A DNA stretch of 6,197 nucleotides. It comes from Clostridia bacterium. Lineage in GTDB: Bacteria > Bacillota > Clostridia > Oscillospirales > Acutalibacteraceae. This document shows positions 1 to 6,197 of this stretch, piece after piece (position 1 is the stretch's first letter; each line of letters starts with the position of its first letter). Location of the stretch: the NCBI GenBank assembly GCA_017631745.1, contig JAGBSR010000173.1, positions 1 through 6,197 of the forward strand, given 5' to 3'. A program made the position numbers and the translations under genes. Below the pieces are notes generated by a model. That model saw nothing but the letters and a program-made list of their open reading frames with translations, was not told where the DNA came from and made no database searches.

Positions 1-2
1 AA

Positions 3-650
3 GATACTGCAAACAATCTTAAAATATATGCACTCAATGACCTTAACGAAAGCAAAGACATCACAGTTTCTTATGAAATTTTCGACTTTGCAAATGGCAT
101 TATTGATAAGCTGGAAAAATCTCTTACCGTTGATAAAGTCAAGAACGAAATTGTTTTCGATCTGTCAATGGACGAGCTTAAGAAAAAATATAACACCGAA
201 ACAACAGGCGTTATTGCAAAGCTTATAAGCGAAGGTCAAGTCGTTTCAAGAAAGACTTATCTGTTTGATGTTGAAAAGAATCTTGATATGCCTAAAACAA
301 AGCTTGATATAACAAAAGAAATTGCCGACGGCAAAATCGTTGTCACACTTAAGGCTGATAAATTTGCAAGAATTGTCTGTGTTTCATCAGATGTATCCTT
401 CAAGCCTTTTTCAGATAACTACTTCGATCTTCTTCCCGGAGAGTGCAAGACAGTTACAATACCTCTTGATGAGAAAGAGGATTCCGATAAGCAGCTTGCA
501 GCTGTCAAGGCAGTTTCACTTTCAGACATACCCACAAGAAAAATAACCCTCAAGGAGCGTATTCAGCAGTATAAGATGATGCTTTCACCTTATAATATCG
601 GCAACTGTGTATTTCACAGATCAGTTCCGAAGGATGTATCACTTGACTGA
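3..650 (+). CDS. GH2 beta-mannosidase-like protein, C-terminal part (5' end outside window)
   Basis: The frame is open from the first complete codon at position 3 to TGA at 648-650, giving 215 residues with no start in view. The visible part looks like the beta-sandwich domains that follow the catalytic barrel in GH2 beta-mannosidases. It opens with NNLKIYALNDL, and near the end carries FKPFSDNYFDLLPGE, close to the FSDNFFDLLPGE-type motif of the C-terminal Ig-like domain in that family. Such enzymes remove terminal beta-mannose from oligosaccharides. The catalytic barrel lies upstream, so activity cannot be judged here. About 40 residues follow the point where I expect the Ig domain to end (from about position 528), and I do not recognise them. 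A second in-frame stop (TAA, 651-653) directly follows the TGA. LacZ begins 15 bases later, so the two are probably co-transcribed. Family call is from memory of motifs; another GH2 subgroup is possible. Confidence 0.72.
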   Translation, partial: DTANNLKIYALNDLNESKDITVSYEIFDFANGIIDKLEKSLTVDKVKNEIVFDLSMDELKKKYNTETTGVIAKLISEGQVVSRKTYLFDVEKNLDMPKTKLDITKEIADGKIVVTLKADKFARIVCVSSDVSFKPFSDNYFDLLPGECKTVTIPLDEKEDSDKQLAAVKAVSLSDIPTRKITLKERIQQYKMMLSPYNIGNCVFHRSVPKDVSLD

Positions 651-651
651 T

Positions 652-658
652 AAAGGAG
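652..658 (+). promoter_or_regulatory. Ribosome binding site of lacZ
   Basis: AAAGGAG lies 7 bases before the ATG at 666, an excellent Shine-Dalgarno match at ideal spacing. It fixes the lacZ start and overlaps the TAA of the tandem stop that ends the upstream gene. This makes coupled translation of the two hydrolases plausible. Confidence 0.85.
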
Positions 659-1130
659 CGATAATATGAAATATAACATTAAGAAACTTCTTATCAATAA
701 TTTTGATGTTTACGAAGAAAATAAGCTTGCAGGAAGAAGCTATTTCATTCCCTACAGCGATAAGGCGATTCTTGCAGAAAAGAACGCCTTAAACGAGCGT
801 TTCGGCTCAGATATGGTAACGGTTCTTTCGGGTGAGTGGAGCTTCAAATATTACAAGCTCATTTCCCGTATGCCGAGCATTATTGATACTCAGGCTATTA
901 CTTTTGATACCGTTATGGTGCCGTCAGTCTGGCAGAGAACAGGCTACGAGCCTCCGTGTTATCTCAACACAAGATATGAATTCCCAATGAGACTTCCAAA
1001 TGTTCCCGAGGAGATGTCAGCAGGTGTTTATGTCAAAAAGTTCACTATCAAAGACAAAACCAACCCCATTATCACCTTCCTCGGTGTGTGCTCAAGCCTT
1101 ACACTTTATGTAAACGGCGAGTATGTCGGT

Positions 1131-1133
1131 TAA
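1131..1133 (+). other. In-frame TAA within lacZ (codon 156)
   Basis: The upstream reading ends YVNGEYVG and the downstream reading resumes at once as SEGSHNSAEFNL in the same frame. Together these form the well-known LacZ segment NGEYVG-Y-SEGSH, with the stop exactly at the usual Tyr. A single third-base change from TAT or TAC explains it. The first later in-frame ATG with any upstream purine signal is at 1254 (Met197). Starting there would lose the whole sugar-binding domain and Asp196, which I align with E. coli Asp201 of the active site. Confidence 0.9.
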
Positions 1134-3413
1134 AGTGAAGGTAGCCACAACAGTGCGGAGTTCAATCTCAAAGACTATGTTGTTGAGGGTGAAAACGAGC
1201 TTCTTGCAATCGTTACCAAATGGTGCAACGGCACTTATCTTGAATGTCAGGATATGTTCCGTGACAACGGCATTTTCCGTGATGTTTATATCACTGAGAA
1301 CCCTGCCGAGTATATTAACGATTATGCTGTTAAAACAGTGAAGACAGATAATGAATACAAGCTCAGTATCGATGTCAGCATTGTTGGTGATAACCTTAAG
1401 GGCAAATCAATCATAGCCGAGCTTTATTACGGCGATGAGCTTGTTGCCGAAAAGAGCTGTGATGCCGACAGAGCTTCATATATTAATTTCGGCTCACTCA
1501 ATGTCAAAGAGTGGAGTGCGGAGTACCCCGAGCTTTATACTCTTTATCTCTCGCTGAATGACGGTGACAAGGCTATAGAATACATAAGAAAGAAAATCGG
1601 CTTCAAAACTGTTAAAATCAATGGTGAAATCTTCACCTTCAACGGTGCACCCGTAAAATTCAAGGGTGTAAACCACCACGACACACACCACAAAACAGGC
1701 TTTGTTATGAACGGTGAGGATCTGCTTAAGGATATCAAGCTTATGAAGCAGTTTAACTGTAATGCTGTTCGTACCTCTCATTATCCTCCCGATCCTATTT
1801 TCCTTGATCTTTGCGATGAGTACGGTCTTTATGTTATTGATGAAGCAGATATTGAGACCCACGGCACACAGTTTAATGAGGGTCTCAGATTCACAGGTAA
1901 GCCCAACATCATTTCAAATGATAAAAAGTGGCTTCCGAGATATAAAGACAGAGTCCGCAGAATGTATGAGCGCGATAAAAACCACCCCTCAATTACAATG
2001 TGGAGCTTGGGCAACGAATCGGGCGGTTGGAAAAACCACGATAAGTGCTGTGAAATGCTCAAGGGTCTTACTGATATTCCCGTTCATTATGAGGGTGCAA
2101 TCAGAACACCGAGAGGCTCTTATGATGTTATCTCCGAAATGTATCAGATTCCTCAGCTTCTCGAGAAAATCGGTGAGCACAAGCTGACTAAGAGATATCA
2201 GAACAAGCCTCATTTCCTCTGTGAGTACTGCCACGCAATGGGTGTAGGCCCGGGCTCACTTGAAGATTACTGGAAGCTTATTTATAAATATGATAACCTT
2301 TCAGGCGGCTGTATCTGGGAGTGGGCAGACCACAGTGTGTACGATGAAAATGCCAAGTACAAATATACTTACGGCGGCGACCACGGTGAAGCTTACCACG
2401 ACAGCAACTTCTGTGTTGACGGTCTTTTCTATCCTGACAGAACACCTCACACGGGTGCTTACGAGATGAAGACAGTATACAGACCCATAAGAGCAGAAAA
2501 GGCAGGGGATAAGACTTACCGTTTCAGAAATACAAATGCTTTTACAAAAAGCGATGTGTATAATGTTGAATACAATCTTGTTGTTGATGGCGTTGTGACA
2601 GAAAAGGGCAGTGTAGAGCTTGATATTCAGCCCTTATGCAGCTGCGATGTAAAGATAGCACATAGTGATATTGACCGCGGCAAAGATGTATTTATCAACT
2701 TTATTTATACTGATAAACAAGGCTCTGAAATTGCTGTTGAACAGCTCATTCTCAATGAAAAGGTGAAGGAGCCCGAATACACCGAAAAGAAAAAGGCAGA
2801 GTTTACCAGAAAAAAAGATAAGCTCATTGTTGATTTCGAGGGCGGCAGTGCAATCTTCTCTCTTGAGACAGGCGCACTCATCAGCTACGAAATCGACGGC
2901 AAGCAGATTCTCAACGGTAACAGCGGCTTCGCTCACAACCTTTACAGAGCATATCTCGATAACGACAGAAATATCGTCAAGAATTGGGGAGCTCTTGAAA
3001 ACCTTGTTTATAACGGCAGACTCTCATCATATGAGTCCAAGGATAAAGAGGGCAGAGTGAAGATAACTTCAAAGGGCACTCTCTCATATAAGGGCAAAGA
3101 GCTCTTCGATTGTGAAATAAAATACACTATATTCCCCAGTGGTATTATGAGTGTAAAACCTGAGATTTCATATAAGAGCAAGCTTCAGAAACGATTTGAG
3201 CTTCCGAGATACGGCCTTTCGGTAAATCTCGATAAGAGCCTTCAGAATGTAACCTATTACGGTCTGGGTAAGGGTGAAAACCTCAACGACTTCAGGGAGC
3301 ATTCAATTCTCGGCATATACGAAGCTACAGTGCCCGAGCTCAATGTAGACTATATCCGACCTCAGGAAAACGGCAACCACGGTGAATGCCGATATGTGGC
3401 AATTAAGGATGAT

Positions 3414-3416
3414 TAG
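3414..3416 (+). other. In-frame TAG within lacZ (codon 917)
   Basis: The frame reads RYVAIKDD, then TAG, then GKGIMIHCRKNFFSFSAHNYS without any shift. The residues after the stop are typical of the LacZ C-terminal domain (SAHNYS, LNIDGFMRGTG, NSCGP). They run to a natural TAA at 3663-3665. The stop falls in a turn where the residue is variable, so the ancestral codon cannot be named; AAG, GAG or CAG would each need one change. Confidence 0.88.
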
Positions 3417-3681
3417 GGTAAGGGTATTATGATTCACTGCAGAAAGAATTTCTTCTCATTCAGTGCTCATAATTATTCAAATAAAACTCTCAGAAAGGCT
3501 AAACACCTTGAAGATATAAAGGATGACGGACTTGTTTGTCTGAATATCGACGGCTTTATGAGAGGCACAGGTACAAACAGTTGCGGACCTAACCCCTTAA
3601 AGCAATACAGAATAGATTTCAAGGATGAGCTTTCATTCAGCTTCTACATCATTCCTCTGATGTAAAATTTCAACAATAAAT

Positions 3682-3734
3682 CCTCTCAATATTCGTAACT
3701 ATCTACAATTGCTTTTTGCTTGAATATTGAGAGG
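3682..3734. repeat. Perfect 13-bp inverted repeat between lacZ and iolG
   Basis: CCTCTCAATATTC (3682-3694) and GAATATTGAGAGG (3722-3734) are exact reverse complements separated by 27 bases, with arm centres 40 bp apart. The right arm overlaps the -35 box and spacer of the iolG promoter. A pair of regulator half-sites is one reading, and an RNA hairpin ending the lacZ transcript is another. No T-run follows the right arm, which argues against an ordinary intrinsic terminator. Confidence 0.85.
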
Positions 3735-3748
3735 CACTGTGATATAAT
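3720..3748 (+). promoter_or_regulatory. Housekeeping-sigma promoter for iolG-iolD
   Basis: A -35 box TTGAAT (3720-3725) and a perfect -10 box TATAAT (3743-3748) are separated by exactly 17 bases. The bases before the -10 read TGA, giving the extended -10 form TGnTATAAT. Transcription should begin near 3754-3756, leaving a leader of about 50 bases. The box quality and position make this the clearest promoter in the window. It implies that the iol genes form a unit separate from the upstream hydrolases. Confidence 0.82.
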
Positions 3749-3758
3749 TAACCCAATT

Positions 3759-3775
3759 AGGTATAAATTATACCT
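3759..3775. promoter_or_regulatory. 17-bp palindromic operator-like site in the iolG leader
   Basis: AGGTATAAATTATACCT is a perfect palindrome with 8-bp arms around one central base. It lies roughly at +4 to +21 relative to the predicted start, where a bound repressor would block initiation or early elongation. The regulator is not in the window. The GGTAT...ATACC ends would suit a dimeric winged-helix repressor, for example of the GntR type, but that assignment is a guess. Confidence 0.65.
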
Positions 3776-3790
3776 TTAAATTAACATAAC

Positions 3791-3795
3791 GGAGG
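3791..3795 (+). promoter_or_regulatory. Ribosome binding site of iolG
   Basis: GGAGG lies 9 bases before the ATG at 3805 and supports this start. The Rossmann strand begins within five residues of that Met, as expected for the family. Confidence 0.85.
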
Positions 3796-3804
3796 CTATC
3801 ATCA

Positions 3805-4818
3805 ATGAAGCAGTTAAACATTGGTATCATAGGTGCCGGCAGAATCGGCAAGGTACACGCACAGTCAATTACATACAATGTGCCTACAGCAAAAGTTTTG
3901 GGTATTACAGACGTTTTTAAAGACGGTCTTCAGGAGCTTGCTGACAAATACGGCATTGAAAAGGTATATAACGATTATAAAGAAATGCTCGCTGACGAAG
4001 AAATCGATGCAGTTCTTGTTTGTTCATCAACAGACACTCACGCTGATATTTCTATTGAAGCTGCAAAGGCAGGCAAACACGTTTTCTGTGAAAAGCCCGT
4101 TGATCTTACACCCGCTAAGGTTCAGGCTGTTATCGATGCAGTAGCTGAAGCAGGCGTAAAGCTTCAGGTAGGCTTCAACAGACGCTTTGACCACAACTTC
4201 GCTCATGTAAGAAACCTTATCAACGAAGGCAAAGTTGGTGACCTTGAGCTTATCAAAATTACTTCACGCGACCCGGCACCCCCACCGGCAGAATATGCTG
4301 CAGTATCAGGCGGTATGTTCCTTGATATGACAATTCACGATTTCGATATGGCTCGTTTCCTTGCAGGCTGCGATGTAACAGAGGTTTATGCAAACGCTAC
4401 TTGTCTTGTTGACCCCGCTATCGGTGAAGCAGGCGATGTTGACACAGCTATTATCAACCTCAAGTTTGAAAACGGCGCTCTCGGTGTTATCGACAACAGC
4501 CGTCGTGCAGCTTACGGTTATGACCAGAGAATCGAAGTATTCGGCTCACTCGGTGCAGCTATGGCAGCAAACGACACACCCACAAACGTTACAATTATGA
4601 ACAATGACGGCGTTACAACAGACAAGCCTCTCTACTTCTTCCTTGAGAGATATATGCAGTCATTCCGTGACGAAATGGTTCAGTTTGTTGATGCTGTTCT
4701 CAACGATAAGGCAACACCTACAACAGGTACAGACGGTCTCAACTCAATCCTCGTTGCTCTTGCAGCTAAGAAGAGTGTTCAGGAAGGCAGACCCGTTAAA
4801 ATTTCAGAAATTTTATAA
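3805..4818 (+). CDS. iolG: Inositol 2-dehydrogenase, Gfo/Idh/MocA family
   Basis: The 337-residue protein has the usual length for IolG. It oxidises myo-inositol to 2-keto-myo-inositol with NAD+, the first step of inositol breakdown in the cytoplasm. The N-terminal Rossmann fold carries the dinucleotide motif GIIGAGRIGKVHA (residues 7-19). Lys97 lies in the family motif EKP (96-98). Asp174 and His178 in GGMFLDMTIHDFDMARF match the Asp and His of the family's catalytic triad. FNRRFDHNF (124-132) and SRDPAPP (154-160) are also typical of inositol dehydrogenases. The gene has its own strong promoter and ribosome site and is followed 87 bases later by iolD, which strongly supports inositol rather than another sugar as substrate. 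A related scyllo-inositol dehydrogenase remains an alternative. The reading frame is intact and ends with TAA. Confidence 0.9.
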   Translation: MKQLNIGIIGAGRIGKVHAQSITYNVPTAKVLGITDVFKDGLQELADKYGIEKVYNDYKEMLADEEIDAVLVCSSTDTHADISIEAAKAGKHVFCEKPVDLTPAKVQAVIDAVAEAGVKLQVGFNRRFDHNFAHVRNLINEGKVGDLELIKITSRDPAPPPAEYAAVSGGMFLDMTIHDFDMARFLAGCDVTEVYANATCLVDPAIGEAGDVDTAIINLKFENGALGVIDNSRRAAYGYDQRIEVFGSLGAAMAANDTPTNVTIMNNDGVTTDKPLYFFLERYMQSFRDEMVQFVDAVLNDKATPTTGTDGLNSILVALAAKKSVQEGRPVKISEIL

Positions 4819-4820
4819 TC

Positions 4821-4858
4821 ACACTGGAGTGTCCCTTCGGGGATACTCCTTAAAGTGT
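4821..4858 (+). terminator. UUCG-loop hairpin between iolG and iolD, possible (partial) terminator
   Basis: GGAGTGTCCC (4826-4835) pairs with GGGATACTCC (4840-4849), including one G-T wobble, around a TTCG tetraloop closed by C-G, a very stable form. ACACT (4821-4825) can add five more pairs with AGTGT (4854-4858) across a TTAA bulge. Only a short T-rich stretch follows (TTTATATT), so termination may be weak. It could instead protect the iolG message end or lower iolD expression relative to iolG. Confidence 0.6.
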
Positions 4859-4871
4859 TTATATTGACATT

Positions 4872-4887
4872 ATTCACAAAGGTGAAT
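4872..4887 (+). promoter_or_regulatory. Small hairpin directly before the iolD ribosome site
   Basis: ATTCAC (4872-4877) and GTGAAT (4882-4887) are perfect inverted arms with a 4-base loop. The right arm ends one base before the AAAGGA ribosome site. Such a position can affect ribosome access, but the stem is short and AT-rich and may mean nothing. Confidence 0.35.
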
Positions 4888-4888
4888 G

Positions 4889-4894
4889 AAAGGA
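4889..4894 (+). promoter_or_regulatory. Ribosome binding site of iolD
   Basis: AAAGGA lies 11 bases before the ATG at 4906, somewhat long spacing but the only good candidate. The protein reads as homologous to IolD from its first residues (MKLTMAQALVKFL), which supports this start. Confidence 0.7.
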
Positions 4895-4905
4895 TTTGAT
4901 TACAT

Positions 4906-6197
4906 ATGAAACTTACAATGGCACAAGCTCTTGTCAAATTCCTTGACAATCAGTATATCTGCTTCGACGGTAAAGAGAGCAAGTTCGTTGACGGTATCTT
5001 CGGCATTTTCGGCCACGGCTGTGTCGTCGGTATCGGTCAGGCTCTCGAGCAGGGCGGTCACAGCCTTCGCTATTATCAGGGTCACAACGAGCAGGGTATG
5101 GCTCACGCTGCAATTGCTTATGCAAAGCAGATGAAGAGACGCAAGATTATCGCTTGCACTTCATCAATCGGCCCCGGTGCTCTTAATATGGTTACTGCCT
5201 GCGGTACTGCTACAGCTAACCGTATCCCTCTTCTCGTGCTTCCCGGCGACACTTTTGCCTGCCGTCAGCCCGATCCTGTTCTTCAGCAGATTGAGCAGTT
5301 TGACAGCTGCGCAATTACCGCTAACGATTCCTTTAAGGCAGTTTGTAAATATTGGGACAGAATTAACCGTCCCGAGCAGCTTATGACAGCCTGCATCAAT
5401 GCAATGCGTGTTCTTACAGACCCTGCCGATACAGGTGCTGTGTGCATTGCAATGCCTCAGGATGTTGAAGCTGAAGCTTTTGACTATCCCGACTACTTCC
5501 TTCAGAAGAGAGTCTGGTATATGGACAGAAGAGTACCCTCAGACAGAGAAATCGATGCAGCTTGCGAGCTTATTAAAAACGCTGAAAAGCCTATGATTAT
5601 CGTAGGCGGCGGTGTTACATATTCAGACAGTGAAAAGGCTGTTCTTGCAATGGCTGAAAAATATAATATCCCCATCGGCGAAACTCAGGCAGGTAAGGGT
5701 CAGATTGCATTTGACCATCCTCTTAATATGGGCGGTTGCGGTGTTACAGGCGGTCCTGCTGCCAATGCTATTGCTAAGCAGACAGACCTTGTTATCGCTG
5801 TAGGTACCAGACTTACTGACTTTACAACCTGCTCAAAGTGGGGCTTCCACAATCCCGACTGCAAAATGCTTTCAATCAACGTCTGCTCATTCGATGCTTT
5901 CAAGATGGATTCAACAGCTGTTATAGCTGATGCTAAGGCTGCTTGCGAGGCTATCACAGCTAAGCTTGACGGCTACACATCTAAGTGGACAAACGAAATT
6001 GCAGATGCTAAGAATGCTTATATTGCAGAAATTGATCGTTGCTATGCTGCTGAATCAGATGATCTGCGGTCCCCGAGGACGGCTCGCGGTAGCATCACTG
6101 CAGGAGGAGCGGACGACAGCGTTATCCTTGGCTCATCCGGCTCACTTCCTGGCTGTCTTCAGAGAATCTGGAAGACAAAGGCTCCCGATACATATCA
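4906..6197 (+). CDS. iolD: 3D-(3,5/4)-trihydroxycyclohexane-1,2-dione acylhydrolase (decyclizing), 3' end outside window
   Basis: The window shows 430 codons of a protein that is normally about 640 residues. IolD is a cytoplasmic thiamine diphosphate enzyme that opens the ring of the diketone formed after IolG and IolE act on inositol. The N-terminal ThDP domain (about 1-190) carries YQGHNEQGMAHAA with the activating Glu62, then SSIGPGALNMVTA and GDTFACRQPDPVLQQ. The middle domain (about 220-360) has IIVGGGV, GETQAGKG and VGTRLTDF. The C-terminal ThDP domain begins with GSSGSLPG and continues past the edge. The sequence closely tracks B. subtilis IolD as I recall it, except for about 19 residues at 387-405 (LRSPRTARGS and following), which are GC-rich and match poorly, and a Cys at residue 415 where relatives have Asp in LPGDLQR. 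There is no stop or frameshift. It follows iolG and is probably co-transcribed with it, modulated by the hairpins between them. Confidence 0.93.
   Translation, partial: MKLTMAQALVKFLDNQYICFDGKESKFVDGIFGIFGHGCVVGIGQALEQGGHSLRYYQGHNEQGMAHAAIAYAKQMKRRKIIACTSSIGPGALNMVTACGTATANRIPLLVLPGDTFACRQPDPVLQQIEQFDSCAITANDSFKAVCKYWDRINRPEQLMTACINAMRVLTDPADTGAVCIAMPQDVEAEAFDYPDYFLQKRVWYMDRRVPSDREIDAACELIKNAEKPMIIVGGGVTYSDSEKAVLAMAEKYNIPIGETQAGKGQIAFDHPLNMGGCGVTGGPAANAIAKQTDLVIAVGTRLTDFTTCSKWGFHNPDCKMLSINVCSFDAFKMDSTAVIADAKAACEAITAKLDGYTSKWTNEIADAKNAYIAEIDRCYAAESDDLRSPRTARGSITAGGADDSVILGSSGSLPGCLQRIWKTKAPDTY

Larger units (their letters stand above)
666..3665 (+). pseudogene. lacZ: LacZ-type GH2 beta-galactosidase, interrupted by two in-frame stop codons
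   Basis: Read through its two internal stops this is 1000 codons in one frame, about the size of E. coli LacZ (1024 residues). LacZ hydrolyses lactose and other beta-galactosides in the cytoplasm. By codon number I see the sugar-binding domain (about 30-215, ending in GIFRDVYI), an Ig-like linker, the barrel with GVNHHDTHHKTG (from 334), the metal-site motif DEADIETHG (E397, H399), the acid/base Glu451 in WSLGNES, the nucleophile Glu520 in LCEYCHAMG, and the C-terminal small-chain domain (about 715-998, with NSCGP). TAA at 1131-1133 (codon 156) sits where relatives have Tyr in NGEYVGYSEGSH. TAG at 3414-3416 (codon 917) would remove the last 82 residues. No indel is needed anywhere. If both stops act as stops, the product is a 155-residue fragment and the gene is dead. 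Sequencing error or readthrough remain possible. Confidence 0.9.

Noticed and set aside
1123..1341. Frameshift in lacZ with translation continuing in the overlapping +1 frame from ATG 1123
   Set aside because: The +1 frame gives no LacZ-like sequence, while the original frame resumes SEGSHNSAEF directly after the TAA. It is a nonsense codon, not a frameshift.
1494..1862. Minus-strand open frame of 122 codons inside lacZ, and similar ones at 2634-2936 and 5700-5957
   Set aside because: They lie wholly opposite strongly conserved coding sequence, and their proteins match nothing I recognise. They are shadows.
1254..3416. A separate gene starting at ATG 1254
   Set aside because: The ATG is Met197 in the middle of the conserved QDMFRDNGIFRD motif, has only a weak AGGAT touching it, and would lack the LacZ sugar-binding domain. 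It is the body of the interrupted lacZ.
3429..3665. A small independent 78-residue gene
   Set aside because: It is the LacZ C-terminal domain in the same frame downstream of the internal TAG. GTAAGGGTATT upstream is not a convincing ribosome site.
666..3665. Genome-wide stop codon reassignment explaining the lacZ stops
   Set aside because: TAA ends iolG and lacZ itself and TGA ends the upstream gene. Two different internal stops would both have to be reassigned, and no other gene here contains an internal stop.
3682..3734. Simple intrinsic terminator after lacZ
   Set aside because: The stem is good, but the loop is 27 bases and no T-run follows. The right arm overlaps the next promoter, so a regulatory role is at least as likely.
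4864..4892. Promoter for iolD built on TTGACA
   Set aside because: At 16-18 bases spacing there is nothing resembling TATAAT; the region reads TGAATGAAAGG and overlaps the ribosome site.

Overview
The window looks like a carbohydrate-use region from a Gram-positive gut Clostridia-type bacterium. The grounds are moderate GC, strong purine-rich ribosome binding sites, a consensus housekeeping promoter, AGA-rich arginine codons, and proteins of clostridial character. This placement is inferred from style and is not a firm taxonomic call. All convincing genes are on the + strand; I see no RNA genes, CRISPR arrays or mobile elements.

Layout: (1) Positions 3-650 hold the C-terminal end of a glycoside hydrolase family 2 (GH2) protein, most likely a beta-mannosidase, running in from outside the window. 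(2) After a 15-base gap, positions 666-3665 encode a full-length (1000-codon) LacZ-type GH2 beta-galactosidase. It stays in one frame throughout but is broken by two in-frame stops, TAA at codon 156 and TAG at codon 917. No frameshift is needed, the catalytic residues are intact, and the neighbouring genes are open. (3) The 139-base gap at 3666-3804 is a dense control region. It holds a perfect 13-bp inverted repeat, a near-consensus promoter with an extended -10, and a perfect 17-bp palindrome near the predicted transcription start. (4) Positions 3805-4818 encode an inositol 2-dehydrogenase (iolG). (5) A UUCG-loop hairpin and a second small hairpin fill the next gap. (6) Positions 4906-6197 encode the first 430 codons of iolD, the ThDP-dependent ring-opening hydrolase, which is cut by the window edge.

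The first two genes would release mannose and galactose from beta-linked glycans. The last two carry out the first and third steps of myo-inositol breakdown (oxidation to 2-keto-inositol and, after dehydration by an IolE not seen here, ring opening). The promoter between the blocks suggests two transcription units, with the iol unit under its own local control.

The most interesting points are the doubly interrupted but otherwise well-kept lacZ, the layered promoter/operator architecture before iolG, and a short GC-rich, poorly matching stretch in iolD (about 6065-6120). I do not see firm evidence of a wholly new system.
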